Counted from the first letter of the stretch, positions 13,453 to 22,718 are shown. The stretch: 55,164 nt of DNA from Hyphomonas sp. (GCA_002700305.1 PACZ01000055.1:5281-60444), one strand, 5' to 3'. A program made the numbers and translations. The notes: generated from the sequence alone by a model not told the origin.

Positions 13453-15681
13453 ATGCAGACTGGTCCGGATCGTGTCATCCCGGAAAACGCGCAGCGTTTA
13501 TCCGGGACCCATCAGAGACTTTCGCTCGTGGCCACTGGCTCCCGGCTCTCCGCGCTCTGCGCTGTGGCCGGGATGACACTGGCATTGGGCGCAGGACCGG
13601 CACAGGCCGAAATGACAGAGGAAGAGCTTGCCGCGCTGCCTGCCTGCGCGGAGGTACCCGAACCGAGGCCGCGCAGCGGTCATTGCCTGGCCGAGACAGG
13701 CGAAGTCATGGGCTGGGTCACTGTCGATGGTCCGATGACCTATCTGTCTCCGGTCGAAATCTGGGGTGACCGTTCTGAAGCCGATCCCGGCAGCCAGAGT
13801 TTCGCGACGGCAGAACAGATCGACGCCACCGCAGCCGACCATCCCGCCGAAATCCTGAACCAGCTGCCCGGCGTGAACGTGCAGATGAATTCCGGGCAGG
13901 AGCACCTGATCGCCATCCGCTCGCCGGTGCTGACCGGCGGGGCCGGGCAGGGCAGTTTCCTTATTCTGGAAAACGGTGTCCCCACCCGCTCCCCTGCCTT
14001 CGGCAACGTCAATTCCCTGATCGAGCCGCACCATGAGATCGCCGACGCCATCGAAGTCGTGCGCGGGCCGGGCAGTGCGAAATATGGCTCCAACGCCGTA
14101 CACGGACTAATCAACGTCATCCTGCCGGAACCGGGTGAGGGCAGCGAGATCCGCGCCTCCTATGGCACGCTCGGCCGCTGGCGCACCGACATGAAGCTGG
14201 ACGAGGGCCAGCACTGGCTGTTCAATCTTTCGCTGATGAAAGACACTGGCTGGCGCGACAATACCGATGTCAGCCAGCAGAAACTCTCCATCGTCGGCAA
14301 GTTCAACCCTGGCCTTTGGGACGCAACGGTCTGGCTGTCCGGCCAGAACCTCGAACAGGAATCCGGCGGCTATATCACCGGCGCCGATGCCTACAAGGAC
14401 GAGGACATCGCGAAGACGAACCCGGATCCGGATGCCTACCGCAATGCCTGGTCCGCCCGCCTCGGTGCGCGCCTTGAGCGGCCTTTGTTCGACGGCACGC
14501 TTGTCCTGATGCCCTACGCGCATTCGCAGGCGATGATCTTCTCGCAGCACTTCCTGCCGAATGGGGGCGTCGAGAAGAACGGCCATACGGGCGGCGGCGT
14601 CATGGCGCGCTATGTGCAACCCGTCTCCGAACAGCTCACCTGGCGCATCGGCACAGACCTCGACGCCGCCACCGGCTATCTCCGCGAAATCCAGCCGGAC
14701 CCGTTCGGCTTTTTCCCCGGCGACTCCCGTTTCCCGCAGGGTGTCCACTATGACTATGACGTCGACACCACCGTCGCGGCTCTGTGGACGGAACTCGAAT
14801 GGGCGCTGTCGGAGGATGTCCGCATCCTCGCAGGCCTGCGCGGCGAGAGCCATGATTATGACTACACGACCAAGGCACCCCCTGGCATCAATGGCCGCTT
14901 CAACGTGCCAGCAGACCGGTCAGATTCCTACGAGTTCGTGACGCCGAAGCTCGGCGCGGTCTGGTCAGTCTCCGATACGGTCGATCTCTATGCCAACTAT
15001 GCCCGCGGCGCCCGCGCCCCGCAGGTGTCAGACCTTTACCGCCTGCAGAGCCTGCAGGTCGTGGGGCAGGTCGATACCGAAACGCTGGACAGTGTCGAGC
15101 TCGGCGCGCGCGGCGCGGCCATGGGCGGACGCCTCGTCTTCGATGTCGCCGCATACTGGATGGACAAGGAAAACTTCTTCTTCCGCGATTCCAACGGCCT
15201 GAACGTCACCGACGGCTCAACAGAGCACAAGGGTGTCGAAGTCTCCGCCGCCTACGACCTCACCGATACGCTGTCGCTGTCCGGTAATGTGTCGTGGTCG
15301 GACCAGACCTATACCTTTGACCGGGTCGTGGCATCTGCTTCCAACACCATCCTGGATGGCAACCAGATCGACACCGCGCCGGAATGGCTCGCCAATGGGC
15401 GGCTGAACTGGCAGGCGACCGACCGCCTCGCCCTGTCGCTGAACGTTGAGCATATCGGCGAATACTTCACAGACCCCGGCAACCAGAACACCTATCCGGG
15501 CCACACAGTGCTCGGCGCCCGCGCGGCCTGGGCCTGGACGGATACGCACACGGTCTGGATCAATATCCGCAATTTGACGGATGAGCGATATGCCGACCGG
15601 GCGGACGTTTCGTTCGGCACGCCGCGCTACTTCCCCGGCGAACCGGTCAATGCCACTATCGGCATAAGCCGGACATTCTAG
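13453..15681 (+). CDS. TonB-dependent outer-membrane receptor
   Basis: The 742-aa product has a long N-terminal signal (hydrophobic stretch about residues 30-48, AQA cleavage), then a plug domain with AEILNQLPGVNVQMNSGQE, ILENGVPTRSPAFGN, IEVVRGPGSAKYGSNAVHGLINV. A 22-strand barrel follows, ending in ...IGISRTF with a terminal Phe for BamA recognition. A cysteine pair (CAEV..GHC) lies before the plug. The ligand (siderophore, vitamin or sugar) cannot be told; no siderophore or sugar genes are adjacent. ATG 13453 follows GGGAGGAAG; the longer frame from 13381 is rejected. A GST gene follows after 20 nt. Confidence 0.93.
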   Translation: MQTGPDRVIPENAQRLSGTHQRLSLVATGSRLSALCAVAGMTLALGAGPAQAEMTEEELAALPACAEVPEPRPRSGHCLAETGEVMGWVTVDGPMTYLSPVEIWGDRSEADPGSQSFATAEQIDATAADHPAEILNQLPGVNVQMNSGQEHLIAIRSPVLTGGAGQGSFLILENGVPTRSPAFGNVNSLIEPHHEIADAIEVVRGPGSAKYGSNAVHGLINVILPEPGEGSEIRASYGTLGRWRTDMKLDEGQHWLFNLSLMKDTGWRDNTDVSQQKLSIVGKFNPGLWDATVWLSGQNLEQESGGYITGADAYKDEDIAKTNPDPDAYRNAWSARLGARLERPLFDGTLVLMPYAHSQAMIFSQHFLPNGGVEKNGHTGGGVMARYVQPVSEQLTWRIGTDLDAATGYLREIQPDPFGFFPGDSRFPQGVHYDYDVDTTVAALWTELEWALSEDVRILAGLRGESHDYDYTTKAPPGINGRFNVPADRSDSYEFVTPKLGAVWSVSDTVDLYANYARGARAPQVSDLYRLQSLQVVGQVDTETLDSVELGARGAAMGGRLVFDVAAYWMDKENFFFRDSNGLNVTDGSTEHKGVEVSAAYDLTDTLSLSGNVSWSDQTYTFDRVVASASNTILDGNQIDTAPEWLANGRLNWQATDRLALSLNVEHIGEYFTDPGNQNTYPGHTVLGARAAWAWTDTHTVWINIRNLTDERYADRADVSFGTPRYFPGEPVNATIGISRTF

Positions 15682-15701
15682 AACATAATCGGAGGAACCC
15701 C

Positions 15702-16316
15702 ATGAAGCTCTATCACAGCCCCCAGGCGCCGAACCCTGACCGTGTCGTCTATTTCCTGCGCGCCAAGGGCAAGCTGGATGCGGTCGACCTCGAAGAAGTC
15801 TCGATCATGAAGCAGGAGCACAAGACGCCCGAATACCGCGAAGTCTCGCCCTTCTCGCAAGTACCTGCACTGGTGCTGGACGATGGCACCAAGATCACCG
15901 AGAGCCGCGCCATCTGCACCTATTTCGAAGGCATCTTCCCGGAGCCGAACCTGATGGGCGCCGACCCGAAGGAGAAAGCCCTGATCGAGATGTGGGACCG
16001 GCGCGTGGAGATGATGTTCTTCATCCAGTTCGCCGCATGGTTCCGCAACGCGCATCCGATGATGGCGCCGCTGGAAGTGCCGCAAAGCGCCGAGGCTGCG
16101 GCCAAGGGCGAGAAGGCCGCAAAGAAAATGGCCGAGCGCTTCGACGCCCACCTCGCCGATAATGAGTTCCTCGCGGCCGGCCGCTTCTCCATCGCGGACA
16201 TTACGCTCTTCATCGCCTGCGGCTTCTGCCGCGTGATGAAGTATGAGCCGCACAAGGAGCACGCCAATCTCGGCCGCTGGTATGAGGCCATGAAAGCGCG
16301 TGGCTTCGCACGCTAG
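15702..16316 (+). CDS. Glutathione S-transferase family protein
   Basis: A 204-aa cytosolic protein. Residues 1-80 form the thioredoxin-like domain (MKLYHSPQAPNPDRVVYFL, cis-Pro in VPALVLDDG, and the ESRAICTYF glutathione-binding segment). The rest is the helical domain, with the N-capping motif IADITLFIACGF. Such enzymes conjugate glutathione or act as reductases and isomerases; the specific substrate is unknown. The catalytic position after YHSP lacks the usual Ser/Cys in clear form. GGAGGAAC lies 5 nt before the start. Its stop codon overlaps the stop of the convergent LLM gene in CTAG. Confidence 0.9.
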   Translation: MKLYHSPQAPNPDRVVYFLRAKGKLDAVDLEEVSIMKQEHKTPEYREVSPFSQVPALVLDDGTKITESRAICTYFEGIFPEPNLMGADPKEKALIEMWDRRVEMMFFIQFAAWFRNAHPMMAPLEVPQSAEAAAKGEKAAKKMAERFDAHLADNEFLAAGRFSIADITLFIACGFCRVMKYEPHKEHANLGRWYEAMKARGFAR

Positions 16317-17311
16317 GCCATCGCCTCGGCGATCAGCTCGTAGGAGCGGATACGGTCTTCGTTCCGCTCGGCCAGGGTCAGGATGAACAGCTCGTCGGCG
16401 CCCTGTTCGCCCGCAAAGGCAGCGAGGCGCCCGGCGACGTCATCCGCCGCGCCGATCACGCCGCGTCCCTCCGCCGCCGCCAGCGCTTCGGGTGAGGCGG
16501 CGGCGATCACCGCATCGGCCTCCTTGGACGGAACGAAGGCGCGAAAGTCGCCCGTGCTGCGGGCGAGGTTCCAGGCGATGGCGGGTTTCGACAGGCGGCG
16601 GGCTTCCGCCTCGGTCTCTGCGGCGAGGGCAACGAGGCCCACGGCGGCGTAAGGTTCAGACGCGAAAGGCGAAGGCTCGAAGGCTTTGCGGTAGGTCTCG
16701 ATCGCGGCGCCCGCCCCGCCCGGCGCCAGGAAATCCGCAAAGGCGAGCTTCAGGCCCATCGCCCCGGCAAAGGCGGCCGATTCCGGCGAGGAAGACAGCA
16801 TCCACAGATCCGGCCGCGCGCCGCGTGGGCCGACATGGATGCCCGTCGCACGGTGGCCGTCCGGCAGGGGCGCCTCGCCGCTTGCATCCAGCATCCAGTC
16901 CATCAGCATGCGCAGCATGGTCGGGAAGGCCTGCGCGCCGGGGCCGAGCAGGGCGGCGGAGGTGCGCGGGTCTGCCCCGGTCGCCCGGCCGACGCCCAGC
17001 TCGATCCGGCCCGGCTCCAGCGCTTCCAGCGCGCAGAACTGTTCGGCCACTTTCAGCGGCGAATAGTTCGGCAGCATCACCCCGCCCGAGCCGAGCTTCA
17101 GGTGCTGCGTCCGCTGGCTGAGCGCGGCGATCAGCACTTCCGGCGCAGCGCCGGCAAAGCTGCGCGCATTGTGGTGTTCCTGCACCCAGAGCGACCGCCA
17201 GCCCCGCCCGTCCAGCGCCCCAGCCAGGGCGAGCGTGTTGGCAAAGGCGTCTGCGGCGGTCTGGCCCTCGAACAAGGGCGACGGATCGAGTATCGACAGG
17301 GCAGGTTTCAT
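16313..17311 (-). CDS. LLM-class flavin-dependent oxidoreductase (MsnO8-like)
   Basis: A 332-aa luciferase-like monooxygenase. It has the TIM-barrel features of the family: LSILDPSPLF at the N-terminus, WVQEHHN (strand 2), LGSGGVMLPNYSPLKVAEQF, and ELGVGRATG. MLSSSPESAAFAGAMGL is the FMN phosphate region. These enzymes use reduced flavin and O2; the substrate is unknown. It is divergent from the M1 peptidase gene, leaving only 52 nt between the two starts. The 3' end overlaps the GST stop by 4 nt. Confidence 0.9.
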   Translation of the reverse strand: MKPALSILDPSPLFEGQTAADAFANTLALAGALDGRGWRSLWVQEHHNARSFAGAAPEVLIAALSQRTQHLKLGSGGVMLPNYSPLKVAEQFCALEALEPGRIELGVGRATGADPRTSAALLGPGAQAFPTMLRMLMDWMLDASGEAPLPDGHRATGIHVGPRGARPDLWMLSSSPESAAFAGAMGLKLAFADFLAPGGAGAAIETYRKAFEPSPFASEPYAAVGLVALAAETEAEARRLSKPAIAWNLARSTGDFRAFVPSKEADAVIAAASPEALAAAEGRGVIGAADDVAGRLAAFAGEQGADELFILTLAERNEDRIRSYELIAEAMA

Positions 17312-17363
17312 GGCCCCCGTGATGCGCTATGCAGGGGGACCATACAAGACAAGGAAGCGATTC

Positions 17364-20036
17364 ATGCGGTATCTGGCGGTGTCCGTTCTCCTCCTGCTGG
17401 CGGGCTGTGTGCAGCCATCGGCATTTGGTCCTCAGGTGCGGGCCGTGCCCATGGATGCGCTGCGCGATGCGGCGCCGCGGGGGCGGCTGTCCGGTGTCGC
17501 CCAGCCTACGGCCTACCGGGTGGAGATGAAGGTCGATCCGCGCGAGACGCATTTCTCCGGCCGGGTCCTGATCGATGTGAATCTCGAGACCTCCTCACCC
17601 GGCATCTGGATGCATGGGGCAGGCCTTGATGTCGCTTCCGTCAAAGTCACGGCAGGCGGGGAAACCCGGCCCGCCACCTGGACCGAGGTCGACCCGACCG
17701 GCGTGGTCTGGGTAGGTTTTCCGAACCGTGTTCATGCCGGCGATATCATGCTCGACATCGACTATACCGCCGCCTTCGATGCGAACCTCGCCGGCCTGTT
17801 CCGCGTGGAGGAAAAAGGCGAGGCCTATGCACTCGCCAAATCCGAGAGCATCCAGGCGCGCCGCTTCCTGCCAAGCTTCGACGAGCCGGGCTTCAAGGCG
17901 CCGTTCGACATCACGCTGATCGTGCCGGACGACATGCTGGCGATCGGCAACACGCCGATTGCCTCACGCGTGCCGGACCAGCCGGGCTATGACCGGGTGA
18001 CCTTCCTGCGCACCCGCCCGCTGTCGACCTATCTTCTCTCGGTCGCGGTCGGCAATTTCGAAAAGGTCTCCGCCGGGACGATCCCGGTGAATGCCTTGCG
18101 CGACTGGCCCGTGCCGCTGACCGGTTACGCCCGCGCAGGCAAAGGCGAGGAGCTGGAGGCGATCCTCTCCATCACGCCGGCCATGGTGGAATTCTTCGAG
18201 GACGCGCTGCAACAGCCCTATCCCTATGAGAAGCTGGACATCATCGCCGCGCCGCAATGGCCGTCCGGCGCCACCGAACTTGCCGCCGCGATCACGTACC
18301 GGGAAAGCCGGATCCTGGCGAACGAGAAGTCCGGCGCCCTGTTCCTGCGCTCCATGAAGGGCGTGCACGCGCACGAGCTGTCGCACATGTGGTTTGGCGA
18401 TCTCGTCACCCCGCCCTGGTGGGATGATCTCTGGCTGAAGGAAGGCATCGCCAGCTGGGCCGAGCCGGCCGTGCTCGGCTTCCTCGAACCGGATGGCGGC
18501 CATGACATTCAGGCCGTCGCCGAAGCTGTGTCCGCGATGGAGCTCGACAGCCTGGCCAGCGCCCGTGCGGTGGCCCAGCCGATCACCGAGAATGCCGACA
18601 TCCGCAACGCCTATGATGCGATTACCTACAATAAGGGGCAGGCCGTGCTGGGCATGGTGGATGCCTGGTTCGGGCCGGAGGCTTTCCGTCAGGCGCTTGG
18701 CCGCTATATCGCCGAATATGCCGATGGCGCCGCCGACAGTGCGGAATTCTTCCAGGCCATTGGCAAGTCGACCGGCAACAGGGATATCGGCCGTTCGCTG
18801 AAATCCTTCGTCACACAGAACGGTGTGCCGCTGCTGGAGACGGAGCTGCAGTGCACCAGTATCGGCGCGAAAGTGACCCTTGAGCAAAGCCGCTATCGGC
18901 CGCTCGGTTCCGATGCGGATCCGGCGCGTCACTGGATCATCCCGGTCTGCGTGTCCTGGCGCGAGGACGGCAAGTCAGGCCGGTCGTGTACGCTGATGCA
19001 GGCCCGCCGCCAGGTCATGCCGCTGGAGGGCGCGAGCTGTCCGGACATGTATCATCCGAATGCGAACGGCACCGGCTATTACCGCTTCAACCTGGCGGGC
19101 GATGGCTGGGACCGGCTGATCGGCGCCCTGCCAGACCTGCCCGCAACGGAAGCTCTGACGGCGATCGACAGCGCCCAGGCAGATTTCGCCGCCGGCAAGA
19201 TGGACGCCGCCACGCTGCGCCGCCTGCTGGCCACCGCTGCAGCGCATGAGGACTCCGCCGTCGCCTCGGCGGTGCTGAACCTCTATTCCGACCTGATGGA
19301 CCGGCTGGACGGCGCGGATGTGCCGGGCCTGCAGGCCGATGCCGCGGCCGCCACCGATCGTCTGTGGGGCATCATGGAGCAGGACGGCGACAAGGAACTT
19401 GAAGCCAGCCTGACCAAATTCGAAGCCGTGATCCTGAAGCGCGACGCAGCCCGCGCGCGCCTCGGCACGGAGATGGACAAATGGCTGGACGATCCGGACT
19501 CCGACGCGAACCTCTCCAGCGACCTTTATGCCGCTGGCCTCAGCGTCCTGCTGGATGAGGGCGGCGAGGACACCTATGACCGTGTGCTGACGGCTTATGA
19601 TACGATTGATGATCCGGCCTTCGGCCAGTCGGTTGCCCTGGCACTCGGCGGTGTGACAGACCCCGTGCAGGCTGCCCGCACGCGGGAGCTGATCGCGTCG
19701 GCGGAACTGGGGCCGCGCGAAACCTACACCATGGCCCTGTTGCAGATGCAGGCGCCGGAAACGCGCGCGGAGATGTGGGCCTTCCTGGAAGACAATTTCC
19801 CGGCCTTCCTGAAAGCCATTCCGGCCCAGTGGAAACGCCGCACGCCGGGGCTCGCTGCCTATTTCTGCGACACGGACGGGCTGGAGTCGCTGAACTCGCT
19901 CTTTGAGGAATATGGCGACCTTGCCGAAGGCCATGAACGCGCCCTGTCGCAGGCGCGCGAACAGATCAATCTCTGCATCGCCCAGAAAGCGGAGACAGAA
20001 GCAGATCTCGAAGCTGCCTTTTCTGCCATGCCCTGA
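17364..20036 (+). CDS. M1-family metalloaminopeptidase, lipoprotein
   Basis: The 890-aa product begins MRYLAVSVLLLLAGC, a lipobox, so it is membrane-anchored and periplasmic. It has the M1 domains: N-terminal saddle, catalytic domain with HELSHMWFGDLVTPPWW and the third zinc ligand in LKEGIASW (residues about 336-360), and a long C-terminal helical ERAP1-like domain. The substrate N-terminus motif GAMEN is changed to GATEL, keeping the Glu. YNKG holds the transition-state Tyr region. It removes N-terminal residues from peptides for uptake. ATG 17364 follows AAGGAAG by 6 nt; the long upstream frame is the shadow of the divergent LLM gene. Confidence 0.93.
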   Translation: MRYLAVSVLLLLAGCVQPSAFGPQVRAVPMDALRDAAPRGRLSGVAQPTAYRVEMKVDPRETHFSGRVLIDVNLETSSPGIWMHGAGLDVASVKVTAGGETRPATWTEVDPTGVVWVGFPNRVHAGDIMLDIDYTAAFDANLAGLFRVEEKGEAYALAKSESIQARRFLPSFDEPGFKAPFDITLIVPDDMLAIGNTPIASRVPDQPGYDRVTFLRTRPLSTYLLSVAVGNFEKVSAGTIPVNALRDWPVPLTGYARAGKGEELEAILSITPAMVEFFEDALQQPYPYEKLDIIAAPQWPSGATELAAAITYRESRILANEKSGALFLRSMKGVHAHELSHMWFGDLVTPPWWDDLWLKEGIASWAEPAVLGFLEPDGGHDIQAVAEAVSAMELDSLASARAVAQPITENADIRNAYDAITYNKGQAVLGMVDAWFGPEAFRQALGRYIAEYADGAADSAEFFQAIGKSTGNRDIGRSLKSFVTQNGVPLLETELQCTSIGAKVTLEQSRYRPLGSDADPARHWIIPVCVSWREDGKSGRSCTLMQARRQVMPLEGASCPDMYHPNANGTGYYRFNLAGDGWDRLIGALPDLPATEALTAIDSAQADFAAGKMDAATLRRLLATAAAHEDSAVASAVLNLYSDLMDRLDGADVPGLQADAAAATDRLWGIMEQDGDKELEASLTKFEAVILKRDAARARLGTEMDKWLDDPDSDANLSSDLYAAGLSVLLDEGGEDTYDRVLTAYDTIDDPAFGQSVALALGGVTDPVQAARTRELIASAELGPRETYTMALLQMQAPETRAEMWAFLEDNFPAFLKAIPAQWKRRTPGLAAYFCDTDGLESLNSLFEEYGDLAEGHERALSQAREQINLCIAQKAETEADLEAAFSAMP

Positions 20037-20118
20037 AGCGGCGGCGAGACGGGGCACGTCTTTAACGGAACCCGATATGTTTGCCAGACGGCAACGCCAC
20101 CAGCTGGCTCAATTATCT

Positions 20119-20154
20119 TTCGACAAGCTCGCTTTGGGGGAATAAGACTGCCCC
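20119..20154 (+). promoter_or_regulatory. Repeated promoter-like element, copy 1
   Basis: TTCGACAAGC, then after about 13 nt GGGGAATA and CCCCGG. Most of the roughly 36 nt recurs at 22647-22683. Both copies lie shortly before a plus-strand gene (20174, 22719). TCGACA and GAATA(A/G) could be -35 and -10, with GGGG/CCCC as a short operator-like dyad. Confidence 0.4.
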
Positions 20155-20173
20155 GGAAAGTGGAGGGGCGGGA

Positions 20174-21391
20174 ATGTCGTTCGATGTCACCGGGATAAAG
20201 ATGTTCGGCTTGCCTGGCGTTGCTATGGCTCTGCTGTTTGCGGCGGGGGGCTCGCGCGGGGCAGAGACGCCAGCGGCCAGCCCGGCGCCGGAAACCCCGG
20301 CCACCCTGTCAGACGTGGGCGCAGGCGGCCGGGACTTTTCGGTGACCTCGGCAGACGGCACGCAGATAACCGGGCAGGTGGATGTGCCCATGAGTGCGGA
20401 CGGGCGCGAGCCCGTGATCGTCCTGTCGGCGGGCACGGGTCTCTTTGATCGGGACGTCAATTTCGGCAATTCCGGTACGGAACGCGACGCTGTGTTTGCG
20501 GATCTGGCCCGCCGGTTCACACAAGCCGGGATCGCGGTTGTCCGCTATGACCGGCGTGGTGTGCGCTATAAGCCTGCAGACGGGCAGGTGCTGGACAAGG
20601 CCGTGTCCGGAACCTCCACGGTGGAGAGCCAGCGGGATGATCTTGGCGCAGTTTATGATCTGGCGCGCGCGGAATTCGGCGGCCCAGCGGCCTGTATCGC
20701 CCTGCTCGGCCATTCCGAGGGCCTCCTGCATATCGCCGGTCTCGCTGCGGCGAATGCGGCTGCGCCGGATCTCGTGGTCGGTATCGGCGGGCCATTGCAG
20801 GCGCCAGCAGACGTGTTCAGATGGCAGTCCACTGAGAGGAATGCCTTTTCCCTGAGGATGATGGATGCCGATCGCGACGGGACGGTCACCGAAGCGGAAA
20901 TACGCACCAACTGGCAGGAAACGCCATCATCCTTGGTCGGAACAGTGGGGGCCTTGCTCCATCCAGAGGGCCAATGGACCCCCGAAGCGCTGGATCAGCA
21001 AGTCGTGACCCTGACCGGCTTCTACGAAGCCGGTAAGACACAGGCACTTGCGATAGACCCGGAGGCGCCTTTCCCGAATACCGAAACACCTATGGCCGAA
21101 TATAGCTGGTGGCAGAACTGGTATACGGACGATACTCCGGTGGCCGAAAAGCTCTCGGCCTGGGATGTGCCGTTCCTGCTTTATTACGGTACTAAGGATT
21201 CCCAGGTCCGCTATGAATACCAGCAGCCCGCTGCTGCAGCAGCGCTGGGTGGGCAGGTGGAAATCCATATCCTGCCCGGTCTTGGCCATTCGCTTGGAAG
21301 CCACGCGCTTTACGGCCCTATGGATGAGGCGGCGGCGGACGCGCTGGTCGCCCGCACCGCCGCCATTCTCAATGAGCGTTGTGCGCACTAG
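20174..21391 (+). CDS. Secreted alpha/beta hydrolase with an EF-hand insert
   Basis: The 405-aa product has an N-terminal hydrophobic segment (about residues 10-28), so it is exported. The hydrolase fold shows VIVLSAGTG, YDRRGVRYK, the nucleophile elbow LLGHSEGL (GxSxG), the acid region YYGTKDSQVR and a late LGHSLG for the catalytic His. Between residues about 230 and 250 lies DADRDGTVTEAE, a complete EF-hand calcium loop, an unusual insertion in the cap region. The substrate is unknown. ATG 20174 follows GGAGGGG; ATG 20201 is an alternative that still keeps the signal. The gene ends in CTAG, shared with the convergent SDR stop. Confidence 0.82.
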   Translation: MSFDVTGIKMFGLPGVAMALLFAAGGSRGAETPAASPAPETPATLSDVGAGGRDFSVTSADGTQITGQVDVPMSADGREPVIVLSAGTGLFDRDVNFGNSGTERDAVFADLARRFTQAGIAVVRYDRRGVRYKPADGQVLDKAVSGTSTVESQRDDLGAVYDLARAEFGGPAACIALLGHSEGLLHIAGLAAANAAAPDLVVGIGGPLQAPADVFRWQSTERNAFSLRMMDADRDGTVTEAEIRTNWQETPSSLVGTVGALLHPEGQWTPEALDQQVVTLTGFYEAGKTQALAIDPEAPFPNTETPMAEYSWWQNWYTDDTPVAEKLSAWDVPFLLYYGTKDSQVRYEYQQPAAAAALGGQVEIHILPGLGHSLGSHALYGPMDEAAADALVARTAAILNERCAH

Positions 21392-22176
21392 GCGTTTTTA
21401 ATTGTCAGGCCGCCATCGACCGGGATGTGCACGCCGGTCATGAAGCTGGCCGCCGGCAGGACGCAGGAGAGGGTGATGTTGGCCACCTCTTCCGGAATGC
21501 CGTACCGGCGCAGCGGCACGCGGCGCTTGGCGTAGATTTCCTTGTGCTCGTCCGGAATGCCGGCGGTGATGCCGGTCTTGATCGGGCCGGGGCAGATACA
21601 GTTCACGGTAATGCCTTCGCGGCCAAGGTCCACGGCGAGGCCGCGGGTGAGACCGATCACGCCATGCTTGGCGGCGACATAGGGGGAGTTTCCGGGCGTT
21701 GCGCCCAGACCTTCCGTAGACGCCACATTCACGATGCGGCCATAACCGGCCTTGCGCATATAAGGCAGCGCCGCGCGGATGGCGCGCTGGTGGCTGGTCA
21801 GCATCACATTGATGCTGGGGCCCCAGCTGTCTTCATAGCTTTCCTCGGCGATATTGGCCGGGATTGCGAAGCCGGCATTGTTGACCAGGATTTCCAGCCC
21901 GCCGAAATGGGCTGCGGCCTCGTCGATCACGCGCTTGATCGTGGCGGCGTCCGACACGTCCATCGCCCAGCCTTTCACATGGTCGATGCCGGCGGCCTTG
22001 ATCTCCTCGACCACCTTGTCGACGTTTTCCTGCTTCAGGTCCGTAACGGCGACGTTAGCGCCTTCGCGGGCGAACAAATGGGCGGTCGCCCGGCCCATGC
22101 CGCTGGCGGCGCCGGTGATGAGGGCGGTCTTGCCCTTGATCGAACGCGAGAGCGCTTCATAGGGTGGCTGGCTCAT
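21388..22176 (-). CDS. Short-chain dehydrogenase/reductase
   Basis: A 262-aa classical SDR: cofactor motif TGAASGMG, DxxD-type site at VTDLK, NNAG, catalytic Ser in NVASTEGLG, YxxxK in SPYVAAKHG, and a C-terminal IPVDGG before the end. Likely NAD(H)-dependent oxidation of a hydroxyacyl or alcohol substrate. Its start overlaps the stop of the upstream thioesterase by 4 nt (ATGA), so the two are translationally coupled and probably act in the same acyl-CoA pathway. GAGGAA lies 7 nt before the start. Confidence 0.9.
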   Translation of the reverse strand: MSQPPYEALSRSIKGKTALITGAASGMGRATAHLFAREGANVAVTDLKQENVDKVVEEIKAAGIDHVKGWAMDVSDAATIKRVIDEAAAHFGGLEILVNNAGFAIPANIAEESYEDSWGPSINVMLTSHQRAIRAALPYMRKAGYGRIVNVASTEGLGATPGNSPYVAAKHGVIGLTRGLAVDLGREGITVNCICPGPIKTGITAGIPDEHKEIYAKRRVPLRRYGIPEEVANITLSCVLPAASFMTGVHIPVDGGLTIKNA

Positions 22177-22601
22177 GACTGTTTCCTCTTTTTGATGGTG
22201 CCGGAGAAGTTCATGACCGGCCGGCCGTCCTCTCCGCTTATGATTCCCCGGATGAAGCTCAGCGAGCCGCCCTTGCGCAGCACGTCGCCGCGCGCTTCAA
22301 GGCGTTCGCCTTCCAGGGCGCCGCTGATGAATTCGGCATTGAAGGCCACGGTCACGCCATAGGCGCCCTCCATCGCCTCATGCCCGAGGGCAAAGAGCGA
22401 GAAGTCCCCGAAGCTCATCAGACAGCCGCCATGCACCACGCCGCCGGCATTCATGTGCTTGTGCGCCACCCGGAAAGCGGCGACCGGCCCCTTCTCATCG
22501 ACCCGGAAATAGAACGGCCCGGCCGTGTCATGCTCGAAGGGTTCGTCCTCCCATGTGGTCCAGCCTTCAAACTCTCCGGATGTCATGATGGTTTTGGTCA
22601 T
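22173..22601 (-). CDS. Hotdog-fold thioesterase (PaaI/4HBT-like)
   Basis: A 142-aa hotdog protein. The signature is in NAGGVVHGGCLMSFGD, the HGG loop and following Asp of the PaaI/4HBT family, which hydrolyses acyl- or aryl-CoA thioesters. The later segment FNAEFISGALEGERLEA is the central beta-strand pair. ATG 22601 follows AGGGAG; nine extra upstream codons are rejected. It is the first gene of a two-gene unit with the SDR gene and is divergent from the acyl-CoA dehydrogenase gene at 22719, which suggests a shared role in fatty-acid or aromatic-CoA breakdown. Confidence 0.88.
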   Translation of the reverse strand: MTKTIMTSGEFEGWTTWEDEPFEHDTAGPFYFRVDEKGPVAAFRVAHKHMNAGGVVHGGCLMSFGDFSLFALGHEAMEGAYGVTVAFNAEFISGALEGERLEARGDVLRKGGSLSFIRGIISGEDGRPVMNFSGTIKKRKQS

Positions 22602-22646
22602 ACGCGCTCCCTGTATTTCGGGCGGCACGATACCGCACGGTTACCC

Positions 22647-22683
22647 TTCGACAAGCGTGCCGTTGGGGAATAGATTACCCCGG
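22647..22683 (+). promoter_or_regulatory. Repeated promoter-like element, copy 2
   Basis: TTCGACAAGC, then GTTGGGGAATA and ACCCCGG, aligned with the copy at 20119. It lies in the 117-nt divergent region between the thioesterase and acyl-CoA dehydrogenase genes. GGGGAAT/ATTACCCC is a near-palindrome. Confidence 0.4.
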
Positions 22684-22718
22684 CAAACCGACAGAATAAT
22701 GGGATAAGGAAGCAGACC

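Noticed and set aside
17169..17363. N-terminal extension of the M1 peptidase
   Set aside because: It runs antisense to the LLM gene and would hide the lipobox signal that starts at ATG 17364.
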